A stretch of DNA of 64,000 nt from Dehalococcoidia bacterium (lineage in GTDB: Bacteria > Chloroflexota > Dehalococcoidia > DSTF01 > JACRBR01): positions 95,589 through 159,588 of the forward strand of contig JADMII010000005.1 in assembly GCA_015478665.1 (NCBI GenBank). Direction: 5' to 3'. Shown piece after piece: positions 1 to 11,329 of the stretch; the stretch's first letter is position 1, and the number at the start of each line of letters is the position of its first letter. Position numbers and translations under genes: made by a program. The notes beneath the pieces were generated by a model that worked only from the letters and a program-made list of their open reading frames with translations, searched no databases and was not told the DNA's origin.

Positions 1-1350
<1,350 letters not shown>

Positions 1351-1354
<4 letters not shown>

Positions 1355-1695
1355 GGGGTGTTGTCAGTCTCTCTCGTTCGTCCGGTCTGCGTCTCGGTCT
1401 GGTCGGCCGGCAGCGCGGCGGCATGCGCCTTCAGCGCTTCCAGGTCCGCCGCCGGCAGCGTCACCTTCAGCGCCTGCCCGAGCCGCGCTCGCTTCAGCGC
1501 CAATTCCCAGCAGGCGCGCGACTCGTGGACGTAGGCGCCGCGGCCGTTGTGCTTGCCGGTCGCGTCGACCAGCACGCGGCCATCTGGCGTCCGCACGACG
1601 CGCACCAGCCCGCGCTTGGCCTCCGTCGTCCGGCAGGCGACGCAGGTGCGGAGCGGCACATGCCGCGGTCGTGGCGCGCGCTTCGTCGCTGGCAT
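1351..1695 (-). CDS. ylxR: YlxR/RnpM family RNA-binding protein
   Basis: This 114-residue DUF448 protein has the family hallmarks: RTCVACR near the N-terminus, a GRGAYVH motif mid-protein, and the [11 protein letters not shown] stretch after it. Family members bind RNA, and YlxR has been described as a modulator of RNase P (RnpM) in Firmicutes. It begins one base after the nusA stop codon, and its own TGA overlaps the infB ATG. It is therefore the middle gene of the conserved nusA operon. The basic N-terminus ([12 protein letters not shown]) fits RNA contact. The last 20 residues are hydrophilic and look like a lineage-specific tail. Confidence 0.93.
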
Positions 1696-1696
1696 C

Positions 1697-3223
1697 TTAG
1701 CGAATCATGTCCGAGTAATCGTCCTCTTCGTCCTCGTCTTCGGTGGGCAGCACGCGCCGGGCGCCGCCGCTCTTCTTCTTCTTGTTGAGGTTGGCGATGC
1801 GGGCCGCCTCTTCCTCGTCGGATCGGCGACGGCTGGGCGGGCCGCCGCGCTTCTTCTGCGCCGCCGGCCGCGCGAAGTCGTCGATCGGCGGCCGCACCAA
1901 CTCCTCCGCGAAGCGGATCGCCGGCTTGCCGCTGCCGGCGCCGACCGGCTCCGGCGCGGGCGGCGGCGCGACGGGCGCCGGCGCGCCGCTCGCCGCCGCC
2001 GGCTCGGGCTCCTCGCCGCGCTCGGCGAACTGGAGCGCGATCTCCTCTTCGGGCCGCAGCGGGCGCTGCGCCGCGGCCTGACGCGCCTCCTCGGCGATCG
2101 CCGCGGCGGCGGCGGCGGAGCGCTTGAGCGCCTCTTCCCGCGCCGCGGCGGCCGCCTCTTCGGGCGTGATGCCCTTCTCCGCGAGCTCCGCCTCGTACGC
2201 GGTCTGGCTCTTGATGTCGATGCGCCAGCCGGTGAGCTTCGCGGCGAGGCGCGCGTTCTGGCCCTCCTTGCCGATCGCCAGCGAGAGTTGCCGGTCGGGC
2301 ACGATGACCTCGGCCGTGTTCTCGGCGTCGTGGTTCATCACGCTGACGACCTGCGCCGGGCTGAGCGCGTTGGCGACGAAGCGCGACGGCTCCGGGTCCC
2401 ACTGCACGACGTCGATGCGCTCGCCGTTGAGCTCGTTCACGACGTTCTGGATGCGGATGCCGCGCATACCGACGCAGGCGCCCACCGGATCCACCCCCTC
2501 CTGGCGCGAGTAGACCGCGACCTTCGAGCGATAGCCGGCTTCCCGCGCGATCGACTTGATCTCGACGATGCCACGGAAGATCTCCGGCACCTCGAGTTCG
2601 AACAGGCGCTTCAGCAGGTCCTTGTGCGTCCGCGAGACGACGACCTGCGGGCCCTTGGCGGCCTTGAACACCTCGATGAGCAGCACCTTCAGTCGCTGTG
2701 TCGGCCGGTAGTGCTCGGTCCGCACCTGCTCGGGGGGCGGCAGGACGGCCTCCGTCTTGCCGACGTCGACGATCACGTTCCGGCCTTCGAGCCGCTGCAC
2801 CACCGCGGAGATGATGTCGCCCTCCTTGCCCGCGTACTCCTCGTACACCACCTCGCGCTCGGCTTCGCGCAGCCGCTGCAACACCACCTGCTTCGCCGTC
2901 TGCGCGGCGATGCGGCCGGCGTTCGCGGGCGTCGCCGGAAAGGTGAGGACGTCGCCGAGCTGGGCGTCGGGCTTGATCCGGCGCGCCTCGTCGACGGTCA
3001 TCTGGATGTTCTCGTCCTCGATCTCGGCGACGACGTCCTTCGCCGTGAAGACGTCCATCGTGCCGTCCTCGGCGTTGATCTTCACCTTCACATTGGCTTG
3101 CGCGAGATTGTCCTTCTTGTACGCGGACGCGAGCGCCATCTCGACGGCCTCGAATACCACCTCCTTTGGCAGGTTCTTTTCGGCGGCGAGCTGCGAGATG
3201 GCGGTGATGAATTCGCTCTTCAT
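1697..3223 (-). CDS. nusA: Transcription termination/antitermination factor NusA
   Basis: NusA binds RNA polymerase and modulates pausing, intrinsic termination and antitermination. The 508-residue product starts [19 protein letters not shown], the usual N-terminal RNAP-binding domain. An S1 domain (about 137-205) and two KH domains follow; [16 protein letters not shown] marks KH2 near residue 330. After about residue 350 the protein becomes an Ala/Glu/Arg-rich tail ending [13 protein letters not shown], a lineage-specific extension in place of the acidic repeats of enterics. The ATG at 3223 is preceded by AAGGGA. The frame stays open far upstream, but that part is Arg/Ala-rich and does not look like protein. 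rimP, the usual upstream neighbour, is absent. The 5' leader has its own promoter and a terminator-like hairpin. Confidence 0.97.
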   Translation of the reverse strand: MKSEFITAISQLAAEKNLPKEVVFEAVEMALASAYKKDNLAQANVKVKINAEDGTMDVFTAKDVVAEIEDENIQMTVDEARRIKPDAQLGDVLTFPATPANAGRIAAQTAKQVVLQRLREAEREVVYEEYAGKEGDIISAVVQRLEGRNVIVDVGKTEAVLPPPEQVRTEHYRPTQRLKVLLIEVFKAAKGPQVVVSRTHKDLLKRLFELEVPEIFRGIVEIKSIAREAGYRSKVAVYSRQEGVDPVGACVGMRGIRIQNVVNELNGERIDVVQWDPEPSRFVANALSPAQVVSVMNHDAENTAEVIVPDRQLSLAIGKEGQNARLAAKLTGWRIDIKSQTAYEAELAEKGITPEEAAAAAREEALKRSAAAAAAIAEEARQAAAQRPLRPEEEIALQFAERGEEPEPAAASGAPAPVAPPPAPEPVGAGSGKPAIRFAEELVRPPIDDFARPAAQKKRGGPPSRRRSDEEEAARIANLNKKKKSGGARRVLPTEDEDEEDDYSDMIR

Positions 3224-3278
3224 GCTTCCCTTGGACCTCTGCCTCGTGACCCCTCCGCTCCCTCGCGAATGGGGGATG

Positions 3279-3305
3279 AACAAAAGAGCCGGCGCGAGCC
3301 GACTC
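3279..3305 (-). terminator. Terminator-like hairpin in the nusA 5' leader (candidate attenuator)
   Basis: On the minus strand GAGTCGGC and GCCGGCTC pair over 8 bp with one G-T wobble across a TCGC loop. TTTTGTT follows immediately. The hairpin lies about 20 bases after the predicted start of transcription and about 55 bases before the nusA ATG. No minus-strand gene lies upstream for about 4 kb, so this is not the terminator of another gene. The short interrupted U-tract is the kind that usually needs NusA to terminate well. Confidence 0.6.
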
Positions 3306-3332
3306 CTGAAAGCGTCTTCAGAGTTCACCCGC

Positions 3333-3362
3333 AGTATACGCCCCAGGGCGCCAGCGCCGCAA
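3333..3362 (-). promoter_or_regulatory. Predicted promoter of nusA-ylxR-infB
   Basis: On the minus strand TTGCGG (3362-3357) and TATACT (3338-3333) are separated by 18 bases. The -10 is a strong match and the -35 a moderate one. The start of transcription should be near 3326, giving a leader of about 100 bases that contains the hairpin at 3279-3305. Confidence 0.55.
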
Positions 3363-3716
3363 CGCCCGGCGCTCCGGCGCACTCGCAGGAGCGCAGGCGG
3401 AGCCGGCCGGCGTACCGTGTGCACCTGTACGGCTCGCCGCAGCTCCGACGCGCGCAGGCGGACCCGGGCGCCGCCGATGGACGCCGCGTACGGCGCGCAG
3501 CCGCCCCCTCGCGCGCAGGCGGGAACCGGGCGTGGAGACCGACGACACGCCCGGAGCAGCTGTGCCCCGCCCGCGCGGATCGCTGACATGAGCCGCCAGT
3601 ATCTTGCGAAATCGGCAGTCGGAAGCGACGCGCGATCATGGTCTCGCACGCTAGACTGCACCACACCGAGCGCACGATCAGCGTTCGCCCAGCCGCCGAC
3701 GTTCGAGAAGCGAGCG
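3363..3716. other. Intergenic region between divergent nusA and ABC exporter
   Basis: About 350 bases with no convincing coding sequence in either direction. Open frames exist only because stop codons are rare at this base composition. rimP, often found before nusA, is not here. Apart from the nusA promoter at its left edge I see no clear promoter or structured RNA. Confidence 0.5.
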
Positions 3717-4697
3717 ATGGAAGCGATCTCCGCCACCGGCCTCACCCGCTACTTCGGCGCCGACATCAAGGCCGTCGACGGTATCGACCTCGCCGTCCCG
3801 GACGGACAGATCTTCGGTTTCCTCGGCGCCAACGGCTCCGGCAAGACGACGACGGTGCGCATGTTGACGACGCTGCTGCGGCCCACTGCCGGCACGGCGC
3901 GCGTCTGCGGCCTCGACGTCGCCCGCGACGCCGGCGCCATCCGCCGCACGATCGGCGTCGCGCTGCAGGAAGCCGGGCTCGACGACATGCAGACCGGACG
4001 CGAGCTGCTGCGCCTGCAGGCGCGCCTGTACCGCCTCCCCGCGCACGCCATCGAAGAGCGCGTGCGGCAGCTGCTCGCCATCGTCGACCTGACGGACGCC
4101 GCTGACCGGCGGGTCAAGGGCTATTCGGGCGGCATGCAGCGGCGGCTCGACCTCGCGGCGGCGCTCGTGCACCGGCCGAAGGTCGTCTTCCTCGACGAGC
4201 CGACGACCGGCCTCGACCCGATCAGCCGTGAGGCGATCTGGCGCTATGTCGGCGAGCTGAACCGCAGCGAGGGCGTGACCTTCTTTCTCACGACGCAGTA
4301 CCTCGAAGAGGCCGACCGGCTCGCCGACGACGTCGCGATCATGGACGCCGGCCAGATCGTCGCGAAGGGCTCGCCCGCGGCGCTGAAGGCGAGCATCGCC
4401 ACCGACGTCGTGACGATCCGCACGGAGGACCGCGACGGCCTCGCCGAGCGCGCCGCGCAGGCGGTGCGCCGGCTCGAGGGGATCGAGGACGTGCGCGTGC
4501 TCGACGACAGCGTCGTCATCTACGTCCGCGAGGGCAGCGCCGCCATCGCGCGCATCGTGCTGCTGCTCGCCGACGCATCGGTGCCGGTCCGCGAGGTGAC
4601 GCTGGCGCAGCCGACCCTGGACGACGTCTTCCTGCGCAAGACGGGCCACCACCTGGAGGCCGACGAGGCGCGCCAGGCGGTCGGAGGCGCCGCATGA
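3717..4697 (+). CDS. ABC-2 type exporter ATP-binding protein (DrrA-like)
   Basis: This 326-residue ATPase would power export through the membrane protein encoded next. It has Walker A GANGSGKTT (about 37-45), an ABC signature YSGGMQRRLD (about 136), and Walker B VVFLDEPTTGLD (about 157-168), followed by the D-loop and a TTQYLEEAD switch region. The last 100 residues match the C-terminal domain of DrrA/CcmA-type subunits that handle drugs or lipids. The start at 3717 gives MEAISATGLTRYFG, the usual length before Walker A. The stop overlaps the permease ATG as ATGA, so this is a two-gene operon. The substrate cannot be read from sequence; daunorubicin-type exporters are the closest architecture. 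Confidence 0.93.
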   Translation: MEAISATGLTRYFGADIKAVDGIDLAVPDGQIFGFLGANGSGKTTTVRMLTTLLRPTAGTARVCGLDVARDAGAIRRTIGVALQEAGLDDMQTGRELLRLQARLYRLPAHAIEERVRQLLAIVDLTDAADRRVKGYSGGMQRRLDLAAALVHRPKVVFLDEPTTGLDPISREAIWRYVGELNRSEGVTFFLTTQYLEEADRLADDVAIMDAGQIVAKGSPAALKASIATDVVTIRTEDRDGLAERAAQAVRRLEGIEDVRVLDDSVVIYVREGSAAIARIVLLLADASVPVREVTLAQPTLDDVFLRKTGHHLEADEARQAVGGAA

Positions 4698-5458
4698 CGC
4701 AGGTCATCGTCGACACCTGGTACCTGATGCTGCGCGGTCTGCGCGAGTCGCTGCGCCAGCCGGTGATCGAGATCGGCAACGTCTTCATCCCGATCTTCTT
4801 CTTCGCGATCACCGTCGGCGCGATCAGCGGCGTCGCCGGGCGCGCGTTCGGCGTCAGCAACTACGTCGGATTCCAGATGCCCGTCGCCGTGCTGCAGGGC
4901 GTGGCGGGGGCGGCGGGCGCAGGCGGCATCGCGATGACGACGGACATCGAGCGCGGCTACTTCGACAAGCTGCTGCTGACGCCCTCGCCGCGCATGGCCC
5001 TCGTCGCCGGGCGGCTCGCGGCGGACGGCCTCCGCGTGACTGTCATCTCGGCGCTGATCCTGGTCGCCGGGCTGGTGACGGGCTCGGGCTTCGCCGCCGG
5101 GCCGGGCGGCGCCATCCTGTTCCTGATCATGGCGGGGCTGTTCGGCGTCGCCTACTCCGGCATCGGCATGGCGATCGCGCTGAAGACGGGCAGCCCGCAG
5201 GCGGCGCAGCTCGGCTTCCTGCTCTTCTTCCCGCTGCTCTTCCTCTCGCCCGCGTTCGCGCCGAAGGACGTCTTCAGCGGCTGGCTCGCCTTCTTGGCGA
5301 CGATCAACCCGGTCACCTACCTGCTCCAGGGCATGCGCGACCTCGTGCTGTCCGGCTGGGATGCCGGCTCGCTCGCCGCCGCCTTCGCCTGCATCATCGG
5401 CATCGGCGCCTTCACGATGTCGCTCTGCGCGCTGGCGCTCCGCACCCGGACGACCTGA
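4694..5458 (+). CDS. ABC-2 type exporter permease (DrrB-like)
   Basis: A 254-residue ABC-2 membrane protein with about six hydrophobic segments. A cytoplasmic start ([20 protein letters not shown]) precedes the first helix, and the typical loop with [16 protein letters not shown] lies in the middle. The segment [14 protein letters not shown] near the end is a family hallmark. It overlaps the ATPase gene by 4 bp and would form the half-transporter dimer with it. The substrate is unknown. Confidence 0.92.
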   Translation: MTQVIVDTWYLMLRGLRESLRQPVIEIGNVFIPIFFFAITVGAISGVAGRAFGVSNYVGFQMPVAVLQGVAGAAGAGGIAMTTDIERGYFDKLLLTPSPRMALVAGRLAADGLRVTVISALILVAGLVTGSGFAAGPGGAILFLIMAGLFGVAYSGIGMAIALKTGSPQAAQLGFLLFFPLLFLSPAFAPKDVFSGWLAFLATINPVTYLLQGMRDLVLSGWDAGSLAAAFACIIGIGAFTMSLCALALRTRTT

Positions 5459-5573
5459 TCGGCCGCAGGTCGCACGCCGGCGGCGGCTGAGTCGCGGGAG
5501 CGCGCTGCCAGCTTCCAGCACCCAGCTTCCGCCCGCAGTGCCCGATGCGCCCGCACTCGCTACGATCACTGCG

Positions 5574-7409
5574 ATGGAACCGGCGCGCATCCGCAACTTC
5601 TGCATCATCGCCCACATCGACCACGGCAAGTCGACGCTGGCCGACCGCTTCCTCGAGCAGACGGGCACCATCGCCCGCCGCGACATGGCGGCGCAGGTGC
5701 TCGACGACATGGAGCTCGAGCGCGAGAAGGGCGTGACGATCAAGGCGAAGGCCGTGCGGATGGCGTTCACGCACGCCGACGGCCGCGAGTACGAGCTCAA
5801 CCTGATCGACACACCCGGCCACGTCGACTTCGGCTACGAAGTCTCGCGCGCGCTGGCGGCGTGCGAGGGCGCCCTCCTCGTCGTCGATGCGGTGCAGGGG
5901 ATCCAGGCGCAGACGCTGGCCAATGTCTACCTCGCGCTCGATGCCGACCTCAGGCTGATCCCGGTGGTGAACAAGATCGACCTGCCCAGCGCGGAGCCCG
6001 AGCGCGTCGCACAGGAGCTGGTCGACTCGTTGGGCTTCCGCGCCGACGAGATCCTCTTCGCCTCGGCGAAGGAGGGCACGGGCACGCGCGAGATCCTGGA
6101 AGCGGTGGTCCAGCGCGTGCCGCCGCCCGCCGCCGACGGGGCGAAGCCGCTGCGGGCGCTGATCTTCGACAGCAAGTACGACGCCTACAAGGGCGTCATC
6201 GCCTATCTGCGCGTGGTCGACGGCGCGATCGGCCCGCGCCAGACGCTGCGGCTGATGGCCGGCGGGCTCGCCTTCGAGCCGGTCGAGATCGGCGTCTTCC
6301 GGCCGGGCTTCGAGCCTGTGGCGCAACTCCAGATCGGCGAAGTCGGCTACGTCGCGACAGGGCTGAAGAACGTGAAGGAGTGCCGCGTCGGCGACACGCT
6401 GACCGACGACGGGCGGCCTGCGTCCGAAGCGCTGCCGGGCTATCGTCCCGCGAAGCCGATGGTGTTCGCCGGGCTGTATCCGGCGCAGGCGAACGAATAC
6501 GGCCTGCTGCGCGACGCGCTCGACAAGCTCCAGCTCAACGACGCATCGCTGGTCTACGAGCCGGAGTCGAGCGTCGCGCTCGGGTTCGGCTTCCGCTGCG
6601 GCTTCCTGGGGCTCCTGCATATGGAGATCGTGCAGGAGCGCCTCGAACGCGAGTACGGCCTCAACATGCTGGCGACGGCGCCCAGCGTCGAGTACCAGGT
6701 GACGAAGACGAACGGCCAGGAGATCACCATCGACAACCCGGCGGCGCTGCCGCCGCCGCAGGAGATCGACGAGATCCGCGAACCGTGGATGGACATCTCG
6801 ATCGTCGTGCCGGATCGCTACATCGGCGCTGTGATGGAGCTCGTGACGGGGAACCGCGGCGAGTTCAAGCGCATGGAGTACCTGCAGCACAGCATCGTCC
6901 AGGCCGACGGCACGAAGCAGGGCGAAGGGCGCGTCGTGCTCGACTACCGCATTCCGCTGTCGGAGATCCTCGTCGACTTCTACGACAACCTGAAGTCGCG
7001 GACACAGGGGTACGCCAGCCTCGATTACAGCTTCGCGAAGTACGAGCCAGCGGCGCTCGTCAAGCTCGACATCCTCGTCAACGGCGAGCCGGTCGACGCC
7101 CTCTCGCTGATCACGCATCGCGAGGGCGCCGTATCGCAGGGACGGCAGCTCGTCGAGAAGCTGCGCTCGCTGATCCCGCGCCAGATGTTCGACGTGCCGG
7201 TGCAGGCGGCGATCGGCGGCCGCGTCGTCGCGCGCGAGACGATCCGGGCGATGCGCAAGAACGTGCTGGCCAAGTGCTACGGCGGTGACGTCACGCGCAA
7301 GCGCAAGCTGCTGGAGAAGCAGGCCGAGGGGAAGAAGCGCATGAAGCGCGTCGGCAACGTCGACATCCCGCAGGAGGCGTTCATGGCGGTGCTGCGGCTG
7401 GAGAAATAG
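5574..7409 (+). CDS. lepA: Elongation factor 4 (LepA)
   Basis: A translational GTPase that binds stalled or pretranslocation ribosomes and back-translocates tRNA. The 611-residue protein has the normal LepA length. G1 AHIDHGKST is at about 9-17, followed by the switch II motif [11 protein letters not shown] and NKIDLP. The LepA signature [14 protein letters not shown] lies near residue 340. The unique C-terminal domain follows and ends [26 protein letters not shown]. No ribosome binding site precedes the ATG. Instead TACGAT at 5561-5566 lies 7 bases before it, consistent with a leaderless mRNA. It is convergent with mfd. Confidence 0.98.
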   Translation: MEPARIRNFCIIAHIDHGKSTLADRFLEQTGTIARRDMAAQVLDDMELEREKGVTIKAKAVRMAFTHADGREYELNLIDTPGHVDFGYEVSRALAACEGALLVVDAVQGIQAQTLANVYLALDADLRLIPVVNKIDLPSAEPERVAQELVDSLGFRADEILFASAKEGTGTREILEAVVQRVPPPAADGAKPLRALIFDSKYDAYKGVIAYLRVVDGAIGPRQTLRLMAGGLAFEPVEIGVFRPGFEPVAQLQIGEVGYVATGLKNVKECRVGDTLTDDGRPASEALPGYRPAKPMVFAGLYPAQANEYGLLRDALDKLQLNDASLVYEPESSVALGFGFRCGFLGLLHMEIVQERLEREYGLNMLATAPSVEYQVTKTNGQEITIDNPAALPPPQEIDEIREPWMDISIVVPDRYIGAVMELVTGNRGEFKRMEYLQHSIVQADGTKQGEGRVVLDYRIPLSEILVDFYDNLKSRTQGYASLDYSFAKYEPAALVKLDILVNGEPVDALSLITHREGAVSQGRQLVEKLRSLIPRQMFDVPVQAAIGGRVVARETIRAMRKNVLAKCYGGDVTRKRKLLEKQAEGKKRMKRVGNVDIPQEAFMAVLRLEK

Positions 7410-7532
7410 CCGCCGGCCAACCATCGCCCCGCATCATCTCGGCAACCAGTCCCCGGCGACCGCACGAGGACGCGCTGCAGGCGTCGATCCGGAGACGCGA
7501 TCGGCGGAGAGGCGTGCCCCTGACGCCTCAGG

Positions 7533-10500
7533 TCAGGCGGCGGCGGCGACGCCGGCAAGCATCTCCAGCACGTCGACCAGCGCGTCCGGCCAGCGCTCGC
7601 CGACCAGCGCCAGGTCGAGGCGGAGCTGCGCACGGCCGAGCGTGACGCCGTCGGCGCGTTCGAGGTCGCGGCGTGCCGGCGCCGGCAGGTCGGCGGTGAT
7701 GTCGGCTTCGTGCTGCGAGCGCAGGATCAGCATCGCGCGGCCGTCGGCGCGCTCCTCGCGGGCAATGGCGGCGATGCCCGCGCGCTTCGCCTGCGCCCGC
7801 AGCCGGACGATGTACAGCAGGTGGCGCACGGGAGTCGGCGGCGGCCCGAAGCGGTCGTTGAGCTCGCGCTCGAGGTCGTCGGCGCCGTCGAGCGCCTCAA
7901 CCGCCGCCATGCGCTGGTAGAGCGAGAGCCGCAGGTTGAGGTCTTCGACGTAGCTCTCCGGCACGAACGCAGCCAACGGCACGTCGATCGTGATCGGCGG
8001 CTGGATCTTCGAAGGCGGCGGCTCCTCCCCCTTCGCCAGCGCCTTCAGCCCTTCCACTGCATCGCCGAGCAGCTTCACGTAGAGGTCGAAGCCGACGGTG
8101 CCGATCTGGCCACTCTGCTCCGCGCCGAGCAGATTGCCGGCGCCGCGGATCTCGAGGTCATGCAGCGCGATCTGGAATCCGGCGCCGAGCTCCGTCGCCT
8201 CGAAGATCGCCTGCAGTCGCTTCTGCGCCACCTCGCTCAGCGCGCGGTGCTTCTCGTACAGCAGATACGCGTAGGCGCGCGCGGCGCTGCGACCGACGCG
8301 TCCGCGGAGCTGATAGAGCTGCGCCAAGCCGAAGCGGTCGGCGTCGTTGATGATGATCGTGTTGACGTTCGGGATATCGAGCCCGGACTCGATGATCGTC
8401 GTGCAGACCAGCACGTCGGCCTTCGCCGCGGTGAAGTCCAGCATCACGCGCTCCAGCTGGTCCTCGGGCATCTGCCCGTGGCCGATGAGGATGTCCGCCT
8501 CCGGCACTACATCGCGCAGCTTGCGGGCGACCAGCTCGATGTTATGGACACGGTTGTGCACGAAGTACACCTGCCCGCCACGCTCGAGCTCACGCGTGAT
8601 CGCCTCGCGGACGAGGTGGTCGTCGAACTCGGTGACGTACGTCGTGATCGGCAGCCGTTGCTCCGGTGGCGTCTCGATCGACGACAGATCGCGGATGCCG
8701 GTGAGCGCCATGTTCAGCGTGCGCGGGATCGGCGTCGCGGTGAGCGTCAGGACGTCGACTTCGCTGCGCATCTGCTTGAGGCGCTCCTTGTGGGCGACGC
8801 CGAACCGCTGTTCTTCGTCGACGATGACGAGGCCGAGGTTCTTGAACGTGACGTCCTTCTGGAGCAGCCGGTGCGTGCCGATGACGATGTCGACGTTGCC
8901 GCTCGCGGCGGCTGCGACGACACGGCGCTGGTCGCGCTCGGAGCGGAAGCGCGACAGCATCTCGAGCTTGAGCGGGAAGCCGCCGAGCCGCTCGCGGAAC
9001 GTCGCGAGGTGCTGCTGCGCGAGCACCGTCGTCGGCACGAGGACGGCGACCTGCATGCCGTCCATCACGGCCTTGAACGCGGCCCGGACCGCGACTTCCG
9101 TCTTGCCGTAGCCGACGTCCCCGCAGACGAGGCGGTCCATCGGCCGCGGCGCCTCCATGTCGTCCTTGACGTCGCGGATGGCGCCGACTTGATCCGCCGT
9201 CTCGACGTAGGGAAACGCCGCTTCCAGCTCGGCCTGCCAGGCCGTGTCCGCGCCGAAGGCATGGCCCGTGGCGACCTGCCGGCGCGCGTAGAGCTGGAGC
9301 AGCTCCTTCGCCAGCTCCTGCACCGCCCTGCGCACGCGCGCCTTCGCCCGCGGCCACTCCTGCGAGCCGAGGCGCGTCAGCGACGGGCGGTGCTCGCCGG
9401 GCCCGACGTAGCGGCTGACGCGGTCCACCTGCTCGGTCGGCACGAAGAGGCGGTCCCCCTCGGCGTAGTGCAGTTCCAGGTACTCGCGCTCGAACTCCGA
9501 TTCGACGCCGTCGCTGCCCAGACGCCGGCGCACGAGGCCGGCGAAGCGCGCGATGCCGTGCTCGATGTGCACGACGAATTCGCCCGGACGCAGGTCGGCG
9601 AGGAAGCCCTCGCGCGAGGCGCCTTTGCGCGGCGGCGCCCGGCGCTGCTTGCTGAAACCGAACACCTCGGCATCGGTGAGCAGCGTCAGGCCCGCGCCCT
9701 CCTCGCCCACGGACCAGCCGTGCGGCAGCGAGCCGTTGATGATCGTCAGGCCACCGCGTCCCAGCGGCGGCTGGGCGAGCGCGTCGGTGACGTTGGCGAA
9801 GACGTCGTGCTCTTCGAGCAGCTCGGAGAGCCGCCGCGACTGCGCCGAGACGATGACGACCTGCTGGCCGCGGCGCAGCACCTGCGCCAGTTCGTCGGCG
9901 AGCGCGCGCAGACGGCCGCCATAGGCTGCCGCCGACCCGAACGGCAGGCGGATCGCTGACGCGGCCTCGGTCGTCTCAGCGTCGCCGGTCGCCCAGCGCG
10001 ACAGGCTGAGGCGCCGCGGCCGCGCATCGAACGCGGCCTGCAGCTGCGGCCAGGCGACGTGCGGCTCCGGCATGCCGTGCGGCAGCTCGTGGCGCTGCTC
10101 CAGGTCGCGGCGCCCGTCCCGCGCCTGCTGGTCGCGCTCGAGCTGCACGGCGGCGGCGTCCGCCGGCTCGTCGAGCACGAGCAGCGTGTCGTCCGGAAGG
10201 TGGTCGAGCAGCGTCGATTCGAGCAGGAACGGCGCGTACGCGTCGTCGCCGTCGAACGCGACGCCTTCCTGCAGCGACTCGATGTCGGCGGCGAACCGGT
10301 CGCGCGCCTCCGTCGCCAGGCCCGCCAGCCGCAAGCCGGACGCGAGGTGCCGCATGCGGTCGCCGGCGCCGTCGCTCGCAACCAGCTCGCGCGCCGGGCC
10401 GATGCGCGCCGCTTCGCGCAGGCCCGCGGAGCGTTGCGACGACGGGTCGAAGGTGCGGATGCTCTCGACGTCGTCGCCGAACAGCTCGATGCGCAGCGGC

Positions 10501-11087
10501 AGGTCCTCGGACGGCGGCCAGACGTCGATGATGCCGCCGCGGCGTGACGCCTCTCCCGGCGCCGTCACCTCGGGCTCGAATCGATAGCCGCCGGCGTCAA
10601 GCGCTTCGAGCAGCGCACGCTGCGGCGTCCGTTCGCCGCGCACGAGCGCCACGGTCGCGCGCCGCGCGGCGTCCGGCGCGATGGTCCGCTGCGCGATCGC
10701 GGTGGCGCAGGCGACGACGATCGGCGGCGAGACGGCGGCCGCGGCGAGCGCTTCGACGGCCTGCAGTCGCTGCTGCACGTCCTCGGGGTCGGGCGTCAGG
10801 CGTTCGTACGGCAGGGCGTCGCGCTCCGGGTAGAGGAGGACGCGCGAGCCCTCCACGACGCCAAGCCAGGAGCGAAGCTCCTCGACGAGCATCTGAGCGT
10901 GCTGCGGGCGCGGCACGACGACGAGCATCGGCGCCGCGCCGTCGTGCGTGCGCAGCGCCGCGAGCACGACGGCCTTCGCGCCATCGCTGATGCCGAGCAT
11001 GAGCGGCTCAGCGCCGGACATGCGGCGGCGCAGCCGGTCGAGCCTGACCGCCTCGTCGACGACGGGCAACAGCGCGGAAAGATCCAT
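7533..11087 (-). CDS. mfd: Transcription-repair coupling factor Mfd
   Basis: Mfd is a DNA translocase that displaces RNA polymerase stalled at lesions and recruits the UvrABC machinery. The 1184-residue protein contains the UvrB-homologous N-terminal module, the CarD-like RNAP-interacting domain (FVHIEHGIARFAGLV), and RecG-like helicase motifs. Walker A GDVGYGKTE lies near residue 655 and the DEEQ box near 755, followed by QLRGRVGRS. The C-terminal TRCF domain is complete. The ATG directly follows GAGGAGG. It lies 242 bp downstream of pth on the same strand and may share its transcript. Confidence 0.98.
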   Translation of the reverse strand: MDLSALLPVVDEAVRLDRLRRRMSGAEPLMLGISDGAKAVVLAALRTHDGAAPMLVVVPRPQHAQMLVEELRSWLGVVEGSRVLLYPERDALPYERLTPDPEDVQQRLQAVEALAAAAVSPPIVVACATAIAQRTIAPDAARRATVALVRGERTPQRALLEALDAGGYRFEPEVTAPGEASRRGGIIDVWPPSEDLPLRIELFGDDVESIRTFDPSSQRSAGLREAARIGPARELVASDGAGDRMRHLASGLRLAGLATEARDRFAADIESLQEGVAFDGDDAYAPFLLESTLLDHLPDDTLLVLDEPADAAAVQLERDQQARDGRRDLEQRHELPHGMPEPHVAWPQLQAAFDARPRRLSLSRWATGDAETTEAASAIRLPFGSAAAYGGRLRALADELAQVLRRGQQVVIVSAQSRRLSELLEEHDVFANVTDALAQPPLGRGGLTIINGSLPHGWSVGEEGAGLTLLTDAEVFGFSKQRRAPPRKGASREGFLADLRPGEFVVHIEHGIARFAGLVRRRLGSDGVESEFEREYLELHYAEGDRLFVPTEQVDRVSRYVGPGEHRPSLTRLGSQEWPRAKARVRRAVQELAKELLQLYARRQVATGHAFGADTAWQAELEAAFPYVETADQVGAIRDVKDDMEAPRPMDRLVCGDVGYGKTEVAVRAAFKAVMDGMQVAVLVPTTVLAQQHLATFRERLGGFPLKLEMLSRFRSERDQRRVVAAAASGNVDIVIGTHRLLQKDVTFKNLGLVIVDEEQRFGVAHKERLKQMRSEVDVLTLTATPIPRTLNMALTGIRDLSSIETPPEQRLPITTYVTEFDDHLVREAITRELERGGQVYFVHNRVHNIELVARKLRDVVPEADILIGHGQMPEDQLERVMLDFTAAKADVLVCTTIIESGLDIPNVNTIIINDADRFGLAQLYQLRGRVGRSAARAYAYLLYEKHRALSEVAQKRLQAIFEATELGAGFQIALHDLEIRGAGNLLGAEQSGQIGTVGFDLYVKLLGDAVEGLKALAKGEEPPPSKIQPPITIDVPLAAFVPESYVEDLNLRLSLYQRMAAVEALDGADDLERELNDRFGPPPTPVRHLLYIVRLRAQAKRAGIAAIAREERADGRAMLILRSQHEADITADLPAPARRDLERADGVTLGRAQLRLDLALVGERWPDALVDVLEMLAGVAAAA

Positions 11088-11329
11088 CCTCCTCGCAGTC
11101 CTCCGGTCGCCCCTCTGGCCCCGGACAGCACAACCGGGGGCTGACCCGCGCGATCAGCCCCTTCGCCAGCAGTGTAGCAAGCAGGATCGTCGTCGCGGCG
11201 GCCCGATCGCCTCGCTTCCGCGATGGCTGCACGAGGTCCGCACCGATGCTCCTCATTTCGGGCAGGAAGGGTCGGGCGGGAAGAGCTCCAGGCACTGCCA
11301 GCGCGGAGCGACGTCGCGACCCTCGATGT

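Noticed and set aside
3224..3745. In-frame upstream extension of nusA that could be rimP or a longer N-terminus
   Set aside because: The translated sequence is Arg/Ala-rich without RimP features, and it crosses the promoter and terminator-like hairpin of the nusA leader.
5500..5535. Imperfect repeats CCAGCTTCC before lepA as a possible mobile-element remnant
   Set aside because: Only two or three short copies, with no inverted repeats, target duplication or transposase nearby.
7710..9959. Very long open frame antisense to mfd, on the plus strand
   Set aside because: At this GC content stops are rare in the antisense frames. The product is an Arg/Asp/Val-rich shadow with no recognisable motif, while mfd on the other strand is unmistakable.
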